Part shown: piece by piece, positions 17,431 through 26,386 of the stretch
How positions within the stretch are numbered: the first letter of the stretch is position 1
Layout of the letters: each line of letters starts with the position of its first letter
Assembly: GCF_004342485.1 (NCBI RefSeq)
Contig: NZ_SMBU01000001.1
Location: 248,001 to 312,000 of the forward strand
DNA length: 64,000 bases
DNA from: Roseateles saccharophilus
Lineage (GTDB): Bacteria; Pseudomonadota; Gammaproteobacteria; Burkholderiales; Burkholderiaceae_C
Direction of reading: 5' to 3'
Translations under genes and position numbers: made by a program
Notes under the pieces: generated by a model
The model's input: only the letters and a program-made list of their open reading frames with translations
What the model was told of the DNA's origin: nothing
Database searches by the model: none

Positions 17431-18845
17431 TGCGCGTCTGGCCGTTTGCGGCGGCGCTGCTGCTGGCGGGTTGCGCCGCGCGGCCTCTGCCCGACCCCGT
17501 GCAGGCCGCCCTCGACCGGGCCGGCCTGCCGGCCGACAGCCTGGGTTTCGTGCTGCAGCCGCTGGACGGCTCGCGGCCGGCTCTGCAGCGCCGCGCCGAA
17601 GAAGCCATGGCGCCGGGCTCGACGATGAAGCTGGTGACGGCCGTCGTCGCGCTGGAGCGCCTCGGCATCAACCATCGCGGCCACACCGAGCTGCTGGCCG
17701 CCGCGCCGCCGGTGGGTGGCGTGCTGGACGGCCCGCTGATCCTGCGCGGCGGCGCCGACCCCGACCTCGACTGGCCGGCGCTGTGGTGGCTGCTGCGCCA
17801 GCTGCGCGAGAGCGGCCTGCGCGAGATCCGCGGCGGCCTGGTCGTCGACAGGACCCTCTTCAACCCGACCCGTTTCGACACGGGTCAGCCGCCCTTCGAC
17901 GAGGCGCCCGAGTTCGACTACAACGTGATCCCCGACGCGCTGCAGCTCAACGGCAGCCTGCTCGACATCGAGCTGCGCTCGACGGAGGCGGGCGTCGCCG
18001 CGCGCAGCCTGCCGGCGCTGGCCGGCCTGAGCCTCGACGCCGGCGCGATGACGCTGTCCGCGCGGCCCTGCAAGGACTGGGACGAGGACTGGAAGCCCGC
18101 CGAGCTGGTCGCCGACGGCGACGCGCGGCGGCTGAAGCTGCACGGTGCCTTCCCGCGTGGCTGCCGCCAGCTCGCGCCGCTGCAGCTCGTCGACCGCCAA
18201 TGGCTGCTGACCCATGCGGTGCGCCAGTTCTGGGCCGAGCTGGGCGGCACGATGGCCGCTGGCGATGTCGAAGGGCCGGCCTCGGCCGGCGCCGTCGTGC
18301 TGGCCAGCCACGCGGGGCGGCCGCTGGCCGAGCTGCTGCGCGGCGTGATGAAGCGCAGCGACAACGCGCTGGCCCGTCTCGTCTACCTGCAGCTCGGCGC
18401 CCAGGCCGCGCAGCCGGGCGAGTCCACGCTGGCAGCGGCCGACCGCAGCGTGCGCGCCTGGTTCGCGGCCCATGGGCTGGACGACCGCGGCCTCGTGCTC
18501 GACAACGGCTCGGGCCTGTCGCGCAGCGAGCGCATCAGCCCTGCGCAGCTGGCCGGCCTGCTGCGCGTGGCCCAGGCCGGCGCCCAGGCGCCCGAGCTGC
18601 TGGCGACGCTGCCCATCGCCGGCGTCGACGGCACGCTGTCGCGCCGCTTGAAGGACGGCCCGGCCACCGGCCGCGCGCGGCTCAAGACCGGCACGCTGCG
18701 CGGCGCGGTCGGCCTCGCCGGCCTCGTGCCCGACGCGAGCGGGCGGGCCTGGGTCTTCGTCGCGCTGCTCAACCACCCCGACGCGGCGGCCAGGGGGCGG
18801 CCCGTACTGGACGCCCTCGTGAACTGGGTGGCGGCCCGGCGCTGA
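17430..18845 (+). CDS. dacB: D-alanyl-D-alanine carboxypeptidase/endopeptidase, PBP4 family (lipoprotein)
   Basis: A 471-residue S13 peptidase. Motifs: STMK at 64-67, SDN near 310-312, KTG at 419-421. PBP4 trims the terminal D-Ala and cleaves DD-crosslinks in periplasmic peptidoglycan. The N-terminus reads LLLAGC with Cys15 at a lipobox, so it appears to be a lipoprotein rather than a freely soluble periplasmic enzyme as in E. coli. The region between the SxxK and SxN motifs is long, as in this class. It shares one base with the upstream gene. Its neighbours include two LD-carboxypeptidases. Confidence 0.88.
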   Translation: MRVWPFAAALLLAGCAARPLPDPVQAALDRAGLPADSLGFVLQPLDGSRPALQRRAEEAMAPGSTMKLVTAVVALERLGINHRGHTELLAAAPPVGGVLDGPLILRGGADPDLDWPALWWLLRQLRESGLREIRGGLVVDRTLFNPTRFDTGQPPFDEAPEFDYNVIPDALQLNGSLLDIELRSTEAGVAARSLPALAGLSLDAGAMTLSARPCKDWDEDWKPAELVADGDARRLKLHGAFPRGCRQLAPLQLVDRQWLLTHAVRQFWAELGGTMAAGDVEGPASAGAVVLASHAGRPLAELLRGVMKRSDNALARLVYLQLGAQAAQPGESTLAAADRSVRAWFAAHGLDDRGLVLDNGSGLSRSERISPAQLAGLLRVAQAGAQAPELLATLPIAGVDGTLSRRLKDGPATGRARLKTGTLRGAVGLAGLVPDASGRAWVFVALLNHPDAAARGRPVLDALVNWVAARR

Positions 18846-18905
18846 CTTCTTGGCGGTCACGTACCGTCGGCTTAGGATGCGGGCACGACTCGACGGGAGG
18901 CGGGC

Positions 18906-19682
18906 ATGGGAATCCTCAGTTGGCGCGGTCTGGCCTGCATGGCCGGGCTGCTGGCGCTGCCGGCCTGGGCGCAGACGCCGATGCGCTTCGTCACGGAGCC
19001 CTTCCCGCCCTACACCTTCGCCATCGACGGCCGCCCGGCGGGCCCGATGGTGGAGGTGCTGCAGGCCGCCTGCGCGCGGCTGGCCTGGAGCTGCAGCATC
19101 GAGGTGCTGCCCTGGCGGCGTGCGCTGAACATGGCCCAGCGCGGCGAGGTCGAGGGCATCTTCACCGTCGTCGACTCGCCCGAGCGGCGCCAGTACTTCC
19201 ATGTGTCGCCGCCGGTCATCGAGGGCCGCTATGTGCTGTTCGCGCGGCTGGGCAGCAGCTACCAGTACGCGGGCGACCCGCAGACCCTGGCCGGACGCGT
19301 CATAGGCGCCTACGGCCCGTCGGCCACGGCGCTGACGCTGGAGCAGCTCATCGAGGGCGTGCCGCGTGCGCGCAGCGAGGTCGAGCCCGACAACCGCACC
19401 GTCGTGCGCAAGCTGGCTGCCGGCCGCTATGGCGAAGATGGCCTGGCCCTGGCCAACGAGGCTGTCGCCCAGCACCTGATGCGCGAGGACGGCGTCCGCA
19501 ACCTGCAGCCGGCCGGCCTCGTGAAGGCCTTTGGTTACTCCTTCGGGCTGACGCGCCAGAGCGTCGACCTGGCCCAGGCCCAGGCGCTGGCGAAGACGCT
19601 CTACGAGCTCTGCCGCAGCGGCCGCACGGCCGAGCTGCTCAAGCCCTACGGGCTGCCGGCGTCGGCCTGCGTGAAGCCTTAG
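18906..19682 (+). CDS. Periplasmic amino-acid-binding-like protein (SBP family 3)
   Basis: A 258-residue exported protein; the signal peptide ends LPAWAQ. The body begins with RFVTEPFPPYTF, typical of family 3 solute-binding proteins, then PMVEVLQAACARL and ALNMAQRGEVEGIFTVVDSPERRQYF, which matches the ligand-pocket lobe. No transporter genes are adjacent, so this is an orphan binding protein. A GGGAGG ribosome site precedes the ATG by a few bases. Its stop overlaps by 4 bases the stop of the convergent LD-carboxypeptidase gene. Confidence 0.72.
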   Translation: MGILSWRGLACMAGLLALPAWAQTPMRFVTEPFPPYTFAIDGRPAGPMVEVLQAACARLAWSCSIEVLPWRRALNMAQRGEVEGIFTVVDSPERRQYFHVSPPVIEGRYVLFARLGSSYQYAGDPQTLAGRVIGAYGPSATALTLEQLIEGVPRARSEVEPDNRTVVRKLAAGRYGEDGLALANEAVAQHLMREDGVRNLQPAGLVKAFGYSFGLTRQSVDLAQAQALAKTLYELCRSGRTAELLKPYGLPASACVKP

Positions 19683-20752
19683 AGCACGGCGGGCGCCAGC
19701 AGCCTGATCGTGCCGGCGTCCGCATCGATCTCGGCCGGCGCGCCCACCGGCACGGTCAGCTTGCGCTTGATGTGGCCGATGGACGCGCCGCGGAACACCG
19801 GCACATTCAGCGGCAGGAAGTAGTCGTCGAAGACCTCGTCCAGCGTCAGGCTGCCATAGCCCTCGCCGGGCTCGCATTTCGTGAAGCGGCCGAGCACGAC
19901 GCCGGCCAAGGCGCTGAGCGCGCCGGCGAGGCGCAGCGTGGAGAGGCAGCGGTCCACGCGGTAGATGTATTCGTTGATGTCCTCGAGGAAGAGGATCGCG
20001 CCGCGGCAGTCGGGGAAGTAGGGCGTGCCGGCCAGCGAGGCCAGCACGGTCAGGTTGCCGCCCACGAGCGGCCCCTGCGCGCGGCCCGGCCGGATGGTCG
20101 TGATGCGCTCCTCGCGCGCGACGAGGTCGTCCGCGGGCGGCGCGACCGGGTTGCGCAGCACGGCGGCCTCGGCGTTCATCGCGACGGCCTTGAAGTTCTG
20201 CACCGAGTAGTCGTTCCACTCCGACGCGGCCACCGGGCAGTGGAAGCTGACCAGGCCGGTCTGGCGGTGGATGGCGTTGACGAGGCTGGTCAGGTCGCTG
20301 AAGCCGCCGAAGAACTTCGGCTTGCGGCGGATCAGCGCGTAGTCCAGCCTGTCGACGATGCGGTTGCAGCCCGAGCCGCCGGTCATCGCGAGGATGCCGG
20401 CCACCGAGTCGTCCGCGAACATTGCATTGATGTCGGCGGCGCGCTGGGCGTCAGTGCCGGCGAAGGGGCCGCGGCGTGCGGCGACGAACTCGCCCGGCTT
20501 GACCTTGAAGCCCAGGGCCTGCAGCGACTCGATGGCGAGCTTCAGCGGCTCGCGCTCGAAGCTCGCGTTGGCCGGGCTGACGAGGCCGAGCGTGTCGCCC
20601 GGGCGCAGGCGCGGCGCGCGCAGCGGGCCGGAAGTGGATGGGGCGGATGGCGTGGCCTGGGCCGGCTGGGTTGTGGCCAGCAGGCTGGCGGCGCCGGCGC
20701 CGAGTTGCAGCAGTTGGCGGCGGGAGGCTTGCATGGCTTCGACGCGGGGCAT
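19679..20752 (-). CDS. LD-carboxypeptidase, S66 family, with Tat-like signal
   Basis: A 357-residue second S66 peptidase. It begins with SRRQLLQLGAGAASLLA, a twin-arginine motif plus hydrophobic stretch, and PAQA, so export by Tat is likely; E. coli LdcA is cytosolic. Catalytic elements: GGFSDLT (Ser nucleophile), LFLEDINEYIYRVDRCLSTLRLAG (Glu), and GASIGHIKRKLTVPVG (His). The start at 20752 gives MPRVEAMQASRR; an inner ATG gives MQASRR, which is better placed for a Tat signal. A periplasmic LD-carboxypeptidase would act on intact murein or released peptides before import. It is divergent from the haem peroxidase gene. Confidence 0.84.
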   Translation of the reverse strand: MPRVEAMQASRRQLLQLGAGAASLLATTQPAQATPSAPSTSGPLRAPRLRPGDTLGLVSPANASFEREPLKLAIESLQALGFKVKPGEFVAARRGPFAGTDAQRAADINAMFADDSVAGILAMTGGSGCNRIVDRLDYALIRRKPKFFGGFSDLTSLVNAIHRQTGLVSFHCPVAASEWNDYSVQNFKAVAMNAEAAVLRNPVAPPADDLVAREERITTIRPGRAQGPLVGGNLTVLASLAGTPYFPDCRGAILFLEDINEYIYRVDRCLSTLRLAGALSALAGVVLGRFTKCEPGEGYGSLTLDEVFDDYFLPLNVPVFRGASIGHIKRKLTVPVGAPAEIDADAGTIRLLAPAVL

Positions 20753-20857
20753 GGGGCTGTCCTCAAGATGAATCTTTTTGGCCTTCGCAGGATTGACGCT
20801 GCGACGACCGGCTCGCTATGTTGCTCGATCCGCGAGGCAGCCCGTGAGGAGATGCGC

Positions 20858-23698
20858 ATGAAGTTTCATCTGACAGCCATGCTGTTGCCCTGGCTGCTGG
20901 CTGGCTGCGTCAGCACGACGCCCCAGGCCAGCCTGGACGACACGAAGAACTGCTCGGCCATGGTGCTGGGCGGCTTTCGCAAGGTGGCCGACGAGCGCGG
21001 CGAGCGCTTCAACGGCAAGGTCGGCGAGGACGTCGCGCGCTGCCGCGGCGGCGACAAGGCGGCGGCCTTCCGCGGCACGCCCTATGTCGACTGGGCCAAC
21101 TACTGGGCCACCGGCGACGCCAGCTCGCTGCTGCCGGGCAGCGGCGCCGTGGGCAGCCACCTCGGGCCCAACGGCCGCGGCGTTGACGGCGCGCTGCTGG
21201 ACCTCGAATACCAGCGCATGGAGCTGATCAAGCTCAATCTGTTCGACAACTCCGGCAGCTTTGCCGACTACGCGCTCGGTCGCGACGGTGTGCCCGGCCT
21301 GGCCCTCAAGACCTGGCCCTCGATGCGGCTGCCGGCCAGCTCGCCCTTCTACGCGGCCGTGGGCGGCGACGGCCCGCAGCTCTGCACCGGCGAGCTGATC
21401 CGCTGGCGCCAGCTCAGCGGCATCTGCAACGACATCAGGAACCCGCGCATGGGCTCCAGCGGCACGTTGTTCGCGCGCAATGTGCAGTTCGAGGCCACCT
21501 ACCCCGACCTCAGCGACGACCAGCTCGCCCGCAACCGCCACGGCGACCGCCTGTCGCTGCTGCAGCCCGACCCGCAGCTCATCAGCCGCAAGCTGTTCAC
21601 GCGCACCCAGAGCGACCCGGCCAGGTGCCGCGACGGCCAGGGCCTGCCCGGCGCGTCGGCCGACGCGAACTGCGACTACCAGAAGGCGCCCTTCTTCAAC
21701 GTGCTGGCGGCGTTCTGGATCCAGTTCATGACGCACGACTGGTTCTCGCACATGGAAGAGGGTCACAACGCGCCCGACTGGATGCCGGTGGGGTGCGCGG
21801 GCGATGCGGCTGGGCTGGGTTGCCGGCCCGGCGACCGCATCGACCGCGGCTATGTGGCCGACAGCGGCGCGCCGCCGCGCTACACGGCTCCTGACGGCGC
21901 CAGGCCGCTGGCGCGAGCCTTTCGCACCCATGCCAACAACGTGACGGCCTGGTGGGACGCCTCGCAGATCTACGGCTACGACGCGATCTCGCGCCAGCGC
22001 GTGAAGCGCGACCCCGACGACCCGGCCCGGCTGCTGATGCGGCCCGGCGCGCGCACCGGCGCCGGCGAGGCCCAGGGCCAGCTGCCGGTGTTCGCGCCCG
22101 GCGACCCGATCAACCCGCAGTGGGCGGGGCAGGGCAGCGCGGCCTTTCCGGACAACTGGAGCATCGGCATCGGCTTCTATCACACGATCTTCTCGCGTGA
22201 GCACAACGCCTTCGTCGCCGAGTTCCGCCGCCGCGCGGCGTCCACGCCCGATGCGGACTCGGGCCTGCGCGATCCGGCCAAGCCGGGCGATCTGATCCGC
22301 TACCGCGACGTGACGGCCGACGTGCTCTTCGAGGTGGCCCGCCTCGTCGTCGCGGCCGAGATCGCCAAGATCCACACCATCGAATGGACGCCGCAGCTGC
22401 TCTACGACGAGCCCCTCTACCTCGGCATGAACGCGAACTGGGGTGGCCTGTTCGAAGGCCATCCGCGCGTCGAGCATGCGCTGGAGGCCGTCGTCGTGCA
22501 GAACTTCGGCAAGTCCGAGAACGCGAAGAAGGCCGGCCAGTGGTATTCGGCACTGGCCTCGGGGCCGGGCATCTTCGGCCTTGGCGCGCGGGTCTACAAG
22601 GACGACCACCTGTTCGCCCGCCACGACCCGGTCAAGGACGACATCTGGAACCTCGCCAACCCGGAGGACGTGAACGGCGGCGTCAACCATTTCGGCTCGC
22701 CATTCAACTTCCCGGAAGAGTTTGTCAGCGTCTACCGTCTGCACTCGCTGGTGCCCGACCTGATCGAGCTGCGCCACTGGGACGCCGACCCCAACCGCAT
22801 CGCGGCCAAGGTGCCCGTCATCGACACCTTCCGCGCCAAGGCCACCGGTGCGCTGGCGGCCCAGGGCGCGGCCGACTGGGCCCTGTCCATGGGCCGCCAG
22901 CGCCTGGGCCTGCTGACGCTGGGCAACACGCCGGCCTTCCTGCAGAACCTGCCTTTGCCGAGGCTGCAATCCAGCACCGGCAGGATCGACGTCGCCGCGC
23001 TGGACCTGATCCGCGACCGCGAGCACGGCGTGCCGCGCTTCAACGAGTTCCGCCGCCAGTACGGCCTGCGCCAGCTCACCAGCTTCGATGACTTCGTCGA
23101 CGCCCACCTGGCCGCCGGCTCGCCCGAACGCGCACGCCAGCTCAAGGTCATCGCCGAGCTGCGCAGCATCTATGGCCAGCACAGGTGCGACGCCAGCAAG
23201 ATCATCACGGCCGCGCAGAAGAACCTCGACGGCAGCCCCATCAACGACTGCCTGGGCCACCCGGACGGCAGCCTCGTCGACAACATCGAGGACGTGGACA
23301 CGGTGGTGGGCTGGCTGTCCGAGTTCACGCGGCCGCATGGCTATGCGATCTCGGAGACGCAGTTCCAGGTCTTCATCCTGAACGCGTCGCGGCGGCTGTT
23401 CAGCGACCGCTTCTTCACGAGCAGCTTCCGGCCCGAGTTCTACGGCCGGCTCGGCGTCGAGTGGGTGATGAACAACGGCCCCACCGGCCCGCAGTTCGAG
23501 CCCCGGGAGAGCAACGGCCACCGCGTGCCGGTCTCGCCCCTGAAGCGCGTGCTGCTGCGCACGATGCCCGAGCTCGGCAACGAGCTGAGCACGGTCGTCA
23601 ACGCCTTCGACCCCTGGGCGCGCGACCGTGGCGACTACTACAGCGTCGGCTGGAAGCCGCGCGCCGGTGCCGAGAGCGACCCGGCGTTCAAGCCATGA
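20858..23698 (+). CDS. Animal-type haem peroxidase, lipoprotein
   Basis: A 946-residue protein of the peroxidase-cyclooxygenase (animal haem peroxidase) superfamily, rare but known in bacteria. Seen: a lipobox (LLPWLLAGC), the distal-histidine region FWIQFMTHDWFSHMEEGHN, the calcium-loop-like ASQIYGYD, the FSREHNAFVAEFRRR segment that corresponds to the family's REHN motif, and the candidate proximal-histidine segment AEIAKIHTIEW. The 300-residue N-terminal part before the peroxidase core has no family I can name. Oxidation of halides, phenols or lipids is possible. ATG 20858 is preferred over 20852 since GAGGAG abuts the latter. It lies head-to-head with the Tat LD-carboxypeptidase. Confidence 0.82.
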   Translation: MKFHLTAMLLPWLLAGCVSTTPQASLDDTKNCSAMVLGGFRKVADERGERFNGKVGEDVARCRGGDKAAAFRGTPYVDWANYWATGDASSLLPGSGAVGSHLGPNGRGVDGALLDLEYQRMELIKLNLFDNSGSFADYALGRDGVPGLALKTWPSMRLPASSPFYAAVGGDGPQLCTGELIRWRQLSGICNDIRNPRMGSSGTLFARNVQFEATYPDLSDDQLARNRHGDRLSLLQPDPQLISRKLFTRTQSDPARCRDGQGLPGASADANCDYQKAPFFNVLAAFWIQFMTHDWFSHMEEGHNAPDWMPVGCAGDAAGLGCRPGDRIDRGYVADSGAPPRYTAPDGARPLARAFRTHANNVTAWWDASQIYGYDAISRQRVKRDPDDPARLLMRPGARTGAGEAQGQLPVFAPGDPINPQWAGQGSAAFPDNWSIGIGFYHTIFSREHNAFVAEFRRRAASTPDADSGLRDPAKPGDLIRYRDVTADVLFEVARLVVAAEIAKIHTIEWTPQLLYDEPLYLGMNANWGGLFEGHPRVEHALEAVVVQNFGKSENAKKAGQWYSALASGPGIFGLGARVYKDDHLFARHDPVKDDIWNLANPEDVNGGVNHFGSPFNFPEEFVSVYRLHSLVPDLIELRHWDADPNRIAAKVPVIDTFRAKATGALAAQGAADWALSMGRQRLGLLTLGNTPAFLQNLPLPRLQSSTGRIDVAALDLIRDREHGVPRFNEFRRQYGLRQLTSFDDFVDAHLAAGSPERARQLKVIAELRSIYGQHRCDASKIITAAQKNLDGSPINDCLGHPDGSLVDNIEDVDTVVGWLSEFTRPHGYAISETQFQVFILNASRRLFSDRFFTSSFRPEFYGRLGVEWVMNNGPTGPQFEPRESNGHRVPVSPLKRVLLRTMPELGNELSTVVNAFDPWARDRGDYYSVGWKPRAGAESDPAFKP

Positions 23699-23713
23699 GG
23701 TGAAATGCGGGGC

Positions 23714-23950
23714 ATGAGCTCCGACCTGCCCCCGCTGCCTGCCATCGCCCCCGGCCACTACCGCCACTACAAGGGCGGCGAATACGAGGTGCTTGCCACC
23801 GCCCGCCACAGCGAGACGCTGGAGGCCCTGGTCGTCTACCGGCCGCTCTACAACGACAGCGGCTGGTGGGTGAGGCCGCATGCGATGTTCATCGGGAACG
23901 TCGTCATCGACGGCGTCGAGAAGCCGCGCTTCGAGCGCATCGGATCATGA
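23714..23950 (+). CDS. DUF1653 small protein
   Basis: A 78-residue protein with PGHYRHYKGGEYEVLATARHSETLE and ALVVYRPLYNDSGWWVRPHAMF, the signature of DUF1653, a compact beta-sheet family of unknown function. The ATG at 23714 is 10 bases after GAGGTGA; an ATG at 23705 adds three residues but sits directly on the ribosome site. It follows the peroxidase by 15 bases and overlaps the acetyltransferase start by ATGA, so it is within one transcription unit. Confidence 0.8.
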   Translation: MSSDLPPLPAIAPGHYRHYKGGEYEVLATARHSETLEALVVYRPLYNDSGWWVRPHAMFIGNVVIDGVEKPRFERIGS

Positions 23951-24417
23951 CGGCGCAGCCCTGCGGGACCAGCCTCGCCCTCGAATCCGCCGACCAGCCC
24001 GAGGTCATCGCCCTCATCGCCGAGCTGGACGCCTACCAGGACACGCTCTACCCGCCCGAGAGCCGGCATCTGCTGGACCTGAGCGGCTTGACGCAGCCGA
24101 ATGTGCTGTTCGCCGTGGCGCGGGATGCGAGTGGCCGGGCGATCGGCTGCTGCGCCGTCGTGTTGTCGCCGGACTTCGGCGAACTCAAGCGCATGTTCGT
24201 CAGCCCGCATGGCCGCGGGCAGGGCGCGGGTGGGCGACTGCTGGCCCTGCTGGAGGCAGAGGCTCGGGGGCGCGGCTGTGGCCTGTTGCGGCTGGAGACT
24301 GGGCCCTACCAGCCCGAGGCGCTGGCGCTTTATGCCCGCTGCGGCTTCGCGCGCCGCGGGCCCTTCGGCGGCTATGCCGATGACCCGCTGAGCGTGTTCA
24401 TGGAGAAGGCGTTGTAG
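23947..24417 (+). CDS. GNAT-family N-acetyltransferase
   Basis: A 156-residue acetyltransferase. The acetyl-CoA pyrophosphate loop RGQGAGGRLL (motif A) and the preceding beta-strand LKRMFVSPHGRG are clear, as is EALALYARCGFARRGPFGGY (motif B). Relatives of this length often acetylate small molecules, amines or peptides; the substrate is unknown. The start overlaps the DUF1653 stop by four bases, so the two are translationally coupled. Confidence 0.85.
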   Translation: MTAQPCGTSLALESADQPEVIALIAELDAYQDTLYPPESRHLLDLSGLTQPNVLFAVARDASGRAIGCCAVVLSPDFGELKRMFVSPHGRGQGAGGRLLALLEAEARGRGCGLLRLETGPYQPEALALYARCGFARRGPFGGYADDPLSVFMEKAL

Positions 24418-24534
24418 GGCCGCATGCGGTTTGGCACATCGGTCTGCCGGGCTCGTCAACTCCTTTCAGGAGGCCGATCGCGGTTGGGCGCGATAACCTT
24501 CCCGGAGGCTTGATGCGACGCTCGAAGGGATCCC

Positions 24535-25260
24535 ATGCGCCAAGATGCTTTCACTCATCTCCCGCAACTCCGCGACCGGGTGACGCCCGCCGAGAAGTCA
24601 GCGCTTCGGGCGACTGTCGAAGTGCTGGCGGCCTGGGATCAGCGTGCACGCGACGCGGGCTTCCCGGTCAATTGGCGAGTCGGCGACCAGCAGCTCGACA
24701 TCTCGCGGCAAGCAGTCCTCGGCGGCCTTGATCCGGCCGAGGACTTATGGGTCTTCGCCTACGGCGGTCTGATGTGGGACCCAGGCATTCATTTTGAGGA
24801 AATCAGGCTCGCCAACTTGGCGGGGCATGTCCGTCGCTTCTCCCACAAGAACACGATAGGGCGCGGCTCTCCCGAGCACCCGGCGCTGATGCTGTCGCTG
24901 GAAGAAGGCGCGGGCTGCTGCGCTGGCTTGGCCTTTCGGGTCGAGGCCTCGGCCGCGGACTTCGAAGCTGCGATCGTCTGGCGCCGGGAAATGCTCTGGG
25001 ACGACTATCGGCCCCAGCTGATGCCGGTCAGCACGCCTCAGGGCGAGGTCAAGGCCCTGGTCTTCCGGGCAAACAAGGAGCATCCGAATTACTTCGGCGA
25101 ACATCCCCTCGACGAAACAGCCGCCATGATCGCTGTCGCCCAAGGCGAGATCGGGAGCAATCGCGACTACCTGGCGCAGGTTGCCGCTCAGTTGGGGCGC
25201 TTGGGCATCGAAGACCGCTATGTGCAAGAACTGGCTGCCCGGGTTCAATTGCTCGCCTGA
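24535..25260 (+). CDS. ChaC-like gamma-glutamylcyclotransferase
   Basis: A 241-residue protein resembling ChaC, which cleaves glutathione to 5-oxoproline and Cys-Gly. Matching segments are LWVFAYGGLMWDPG (about 75-84), RRFSHKNTIGRGSPEHPALMLSLEEG, GLAFRV, and WRREMLWDDYRPQ, the last holding the conserved REM glutamate. The normal glycine-rich loop is YGSLMW; here the Ser is Gly. The first 60 residues form a helical extension not usual in ChaC. G+C looks lower than in the neighbours, so the gene may be a later acquisition. Stands alone, convergent to the ABC operon. Confidence 0.72.
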   Translation: MRQDAFTHLPQLRDRVTPAEKSALRATVEVLAAWDQRARDAGFPVNWRVGDQQLDISRQAVLGGLDPAEDLWVFAYGGLMWDPGIHFEEIRLANLAGHVRRFSHKNTIGRGSPEHPALMLSLEEGAGCCAGLAFRVEASAADFEAAIVWRREMLWDDYRPQLMPVSTPQGEVKALVFRANKEHPNYFGEHPLDETAAMIAVAQGEIGSNRDYLAQVAAQLGRLGIEDRYVQELAARVQLLA

Positions 25261-25311
25261 GACCTGAGTAGCGGAGCGCTTCACTGCGGTTGGGGCCAGT
25301 TGCGCAGATGA

Positions 25312-25326
25312 GCAGCCGTGGGCTGC
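25312..25326. repeat. Hairpin between convergent genes
   Basis: GCAGCC-GTG-GGCTGC gives a perfect 6-bp stem with a 3-base loop in the 112-base space between the ChaC-like gene and the end of the ABC operon. No T-run follows on either strand, so a terminator role is uncertain. Nothing else is recognised in this space. Confidence 0.3.
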
Positions 25327-25372
25327 CAGTGCCCACCGTGCCAGCCGGCTCCGCTCGCTGAACGGCGTTGCG

Positions 25373-26386
25373 TCAGTCCGCCAGCCACTGCAGCGCAACT
25401 GCCGGCAGTGCCAGCTCCAGCTGCATGCCCGGTGCTGGCGCGGCCGCTTCGGGCGGCAGGTTCAGCGTCAGCATCTGCTCGCCCCAGGCCTGCAGCTCGA
25501 CGCTGGTGTGCTGGCGTCCGGGGTGGGCGGCCAGCACGCGAGTCGCCAGGCGCCAGGCGTCCGGCGCGGTGCCGGCGTCGGCGACCTGCAGCGCGGCCAG
25601 CGGTGCGATCCAGCAGCCGGCGTCGCGCCGCCAGGGCTCGGGTGCCGTGCGTGCATCGAGGCGGTTGAAGGCGCCGAGGAAGTCGGCCACGCGGCGTGTG
25701 CGCGGGCGTTGCCACAGCTCGGCCGGCGGGCTGCATTGCTCGATGCGGCCGTCGAACATCACGGCCACCCGGTCGGCCAGCTCGAAGGCCTCGTCGCGGT
25801 CGTGGGTGACGAGCACGCAGCTCTGGCCCAGCTCGCGCTGCAGTTGGCGGAAGGACCGCCGCAGCGGGATGCGGAAGGACTCGTCCAGCGCCGAGAAGGG
25901 TTCGTCCAGCAGCAGCAGCGAGGGCCGCGGCGCGAGCGCGCGCGCCAGGGCCACGCGCTGGCGCTGGCCGCCGGAGAGCTGGGCCGGCCGCTTGGCCGCG
26001 TGCTCGGCCAGGCCGACGAGGGCCAGCAGCTCGGCCACGCGCGCCTGCTGGGCCGCCTCGCCCTCGCGGCGGGCCTGCAGGCCGAAGCCAATGTTGTCGC
26101 GCACGCTGAGGTTGGGAAAGAGGGCGTAGTGCTGGAACACGACGCCGATGCCGCGCCGGGCCGTGGGCAGGGTCGAGATGTCGCGGCCGTCGAGGTGCAC
26201 GCTGCCGCTGTCCAGCGGCTGCAGGCCGGCGATGGCGCGCAGCAGCGTGGTCTTGCCGCAGCCCGAGCCGCCCAGCAGGGCCAGCACCTGGCCGCGCGGC
26301 AGTTCGACATCGATGCCTTGCAGGATGGGCCGGCCGCCGAGGGCCAGGCTGGCCTGGCGGACTAGGAGCGCGCTGGGGTTCGCCAT
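25373..26386 (-). CDS. ABC transporter ATP-binding protein (PotA/PhnT-like)
   Basis: A 337-residue ATPase. Walker A is GGSGCGKT (39-46), the Q-loop is VFQHYALFPNLSVRDNIGFGL, the signature is LSGGQRQRVALARAL, Walker B is LLLLDEPF, and the switch His is in VTHDRDEAFELAD. The last 100 residues are a C-terminal regulatory extension (TOBE-like) as in PotA, FbpC and PhnT. It energises import through the two permeases. Its start overlaps the end of the second permease by 25 bases. Last gene of a seven-gene operon. Substrate class is inferred from the operon (phosphonate or phosphate ester). Confidence 0.88.
   Translation of the reverse strand: MANPSALLVRQASLALGGRPILQGIDVELPRGQVLALLGGSGCGKTTLLRAIAGLQPLDSGSVHLDGRDISTLPTARRGIGVVFQHYALFPNLSVRDNIGFGLQARREGEAAQQARVAELLALVGLAEHAAKRPAQLSGGQRQRVALARALAPRPSLLLLDEPFSALDESFRIPLRRSFRQLQRELGQSCVLVTHDRDEAFELADRVAVMFDGRIEQCSPPAELWQRPRTRRVADFLGAFNRLDARTAPEPWRRDAGCWIAPLAALQVADAGTAPDAWRLATRVLAAHPGRQHTSVELQAWGEQMLTLNLPPEAAAPAPGMQLELALPAVALQWLAD

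Noticed and set aside
17384-23698. A 2104-codon open frame running across dacB, the binding protein and the peroxidase
   Set aside because: High G+C removes stop codons from shadow frames. Only the last part from 20858 has a signal peptide and family motifs; the rest is antisense or frame-shifted reading of other genes.
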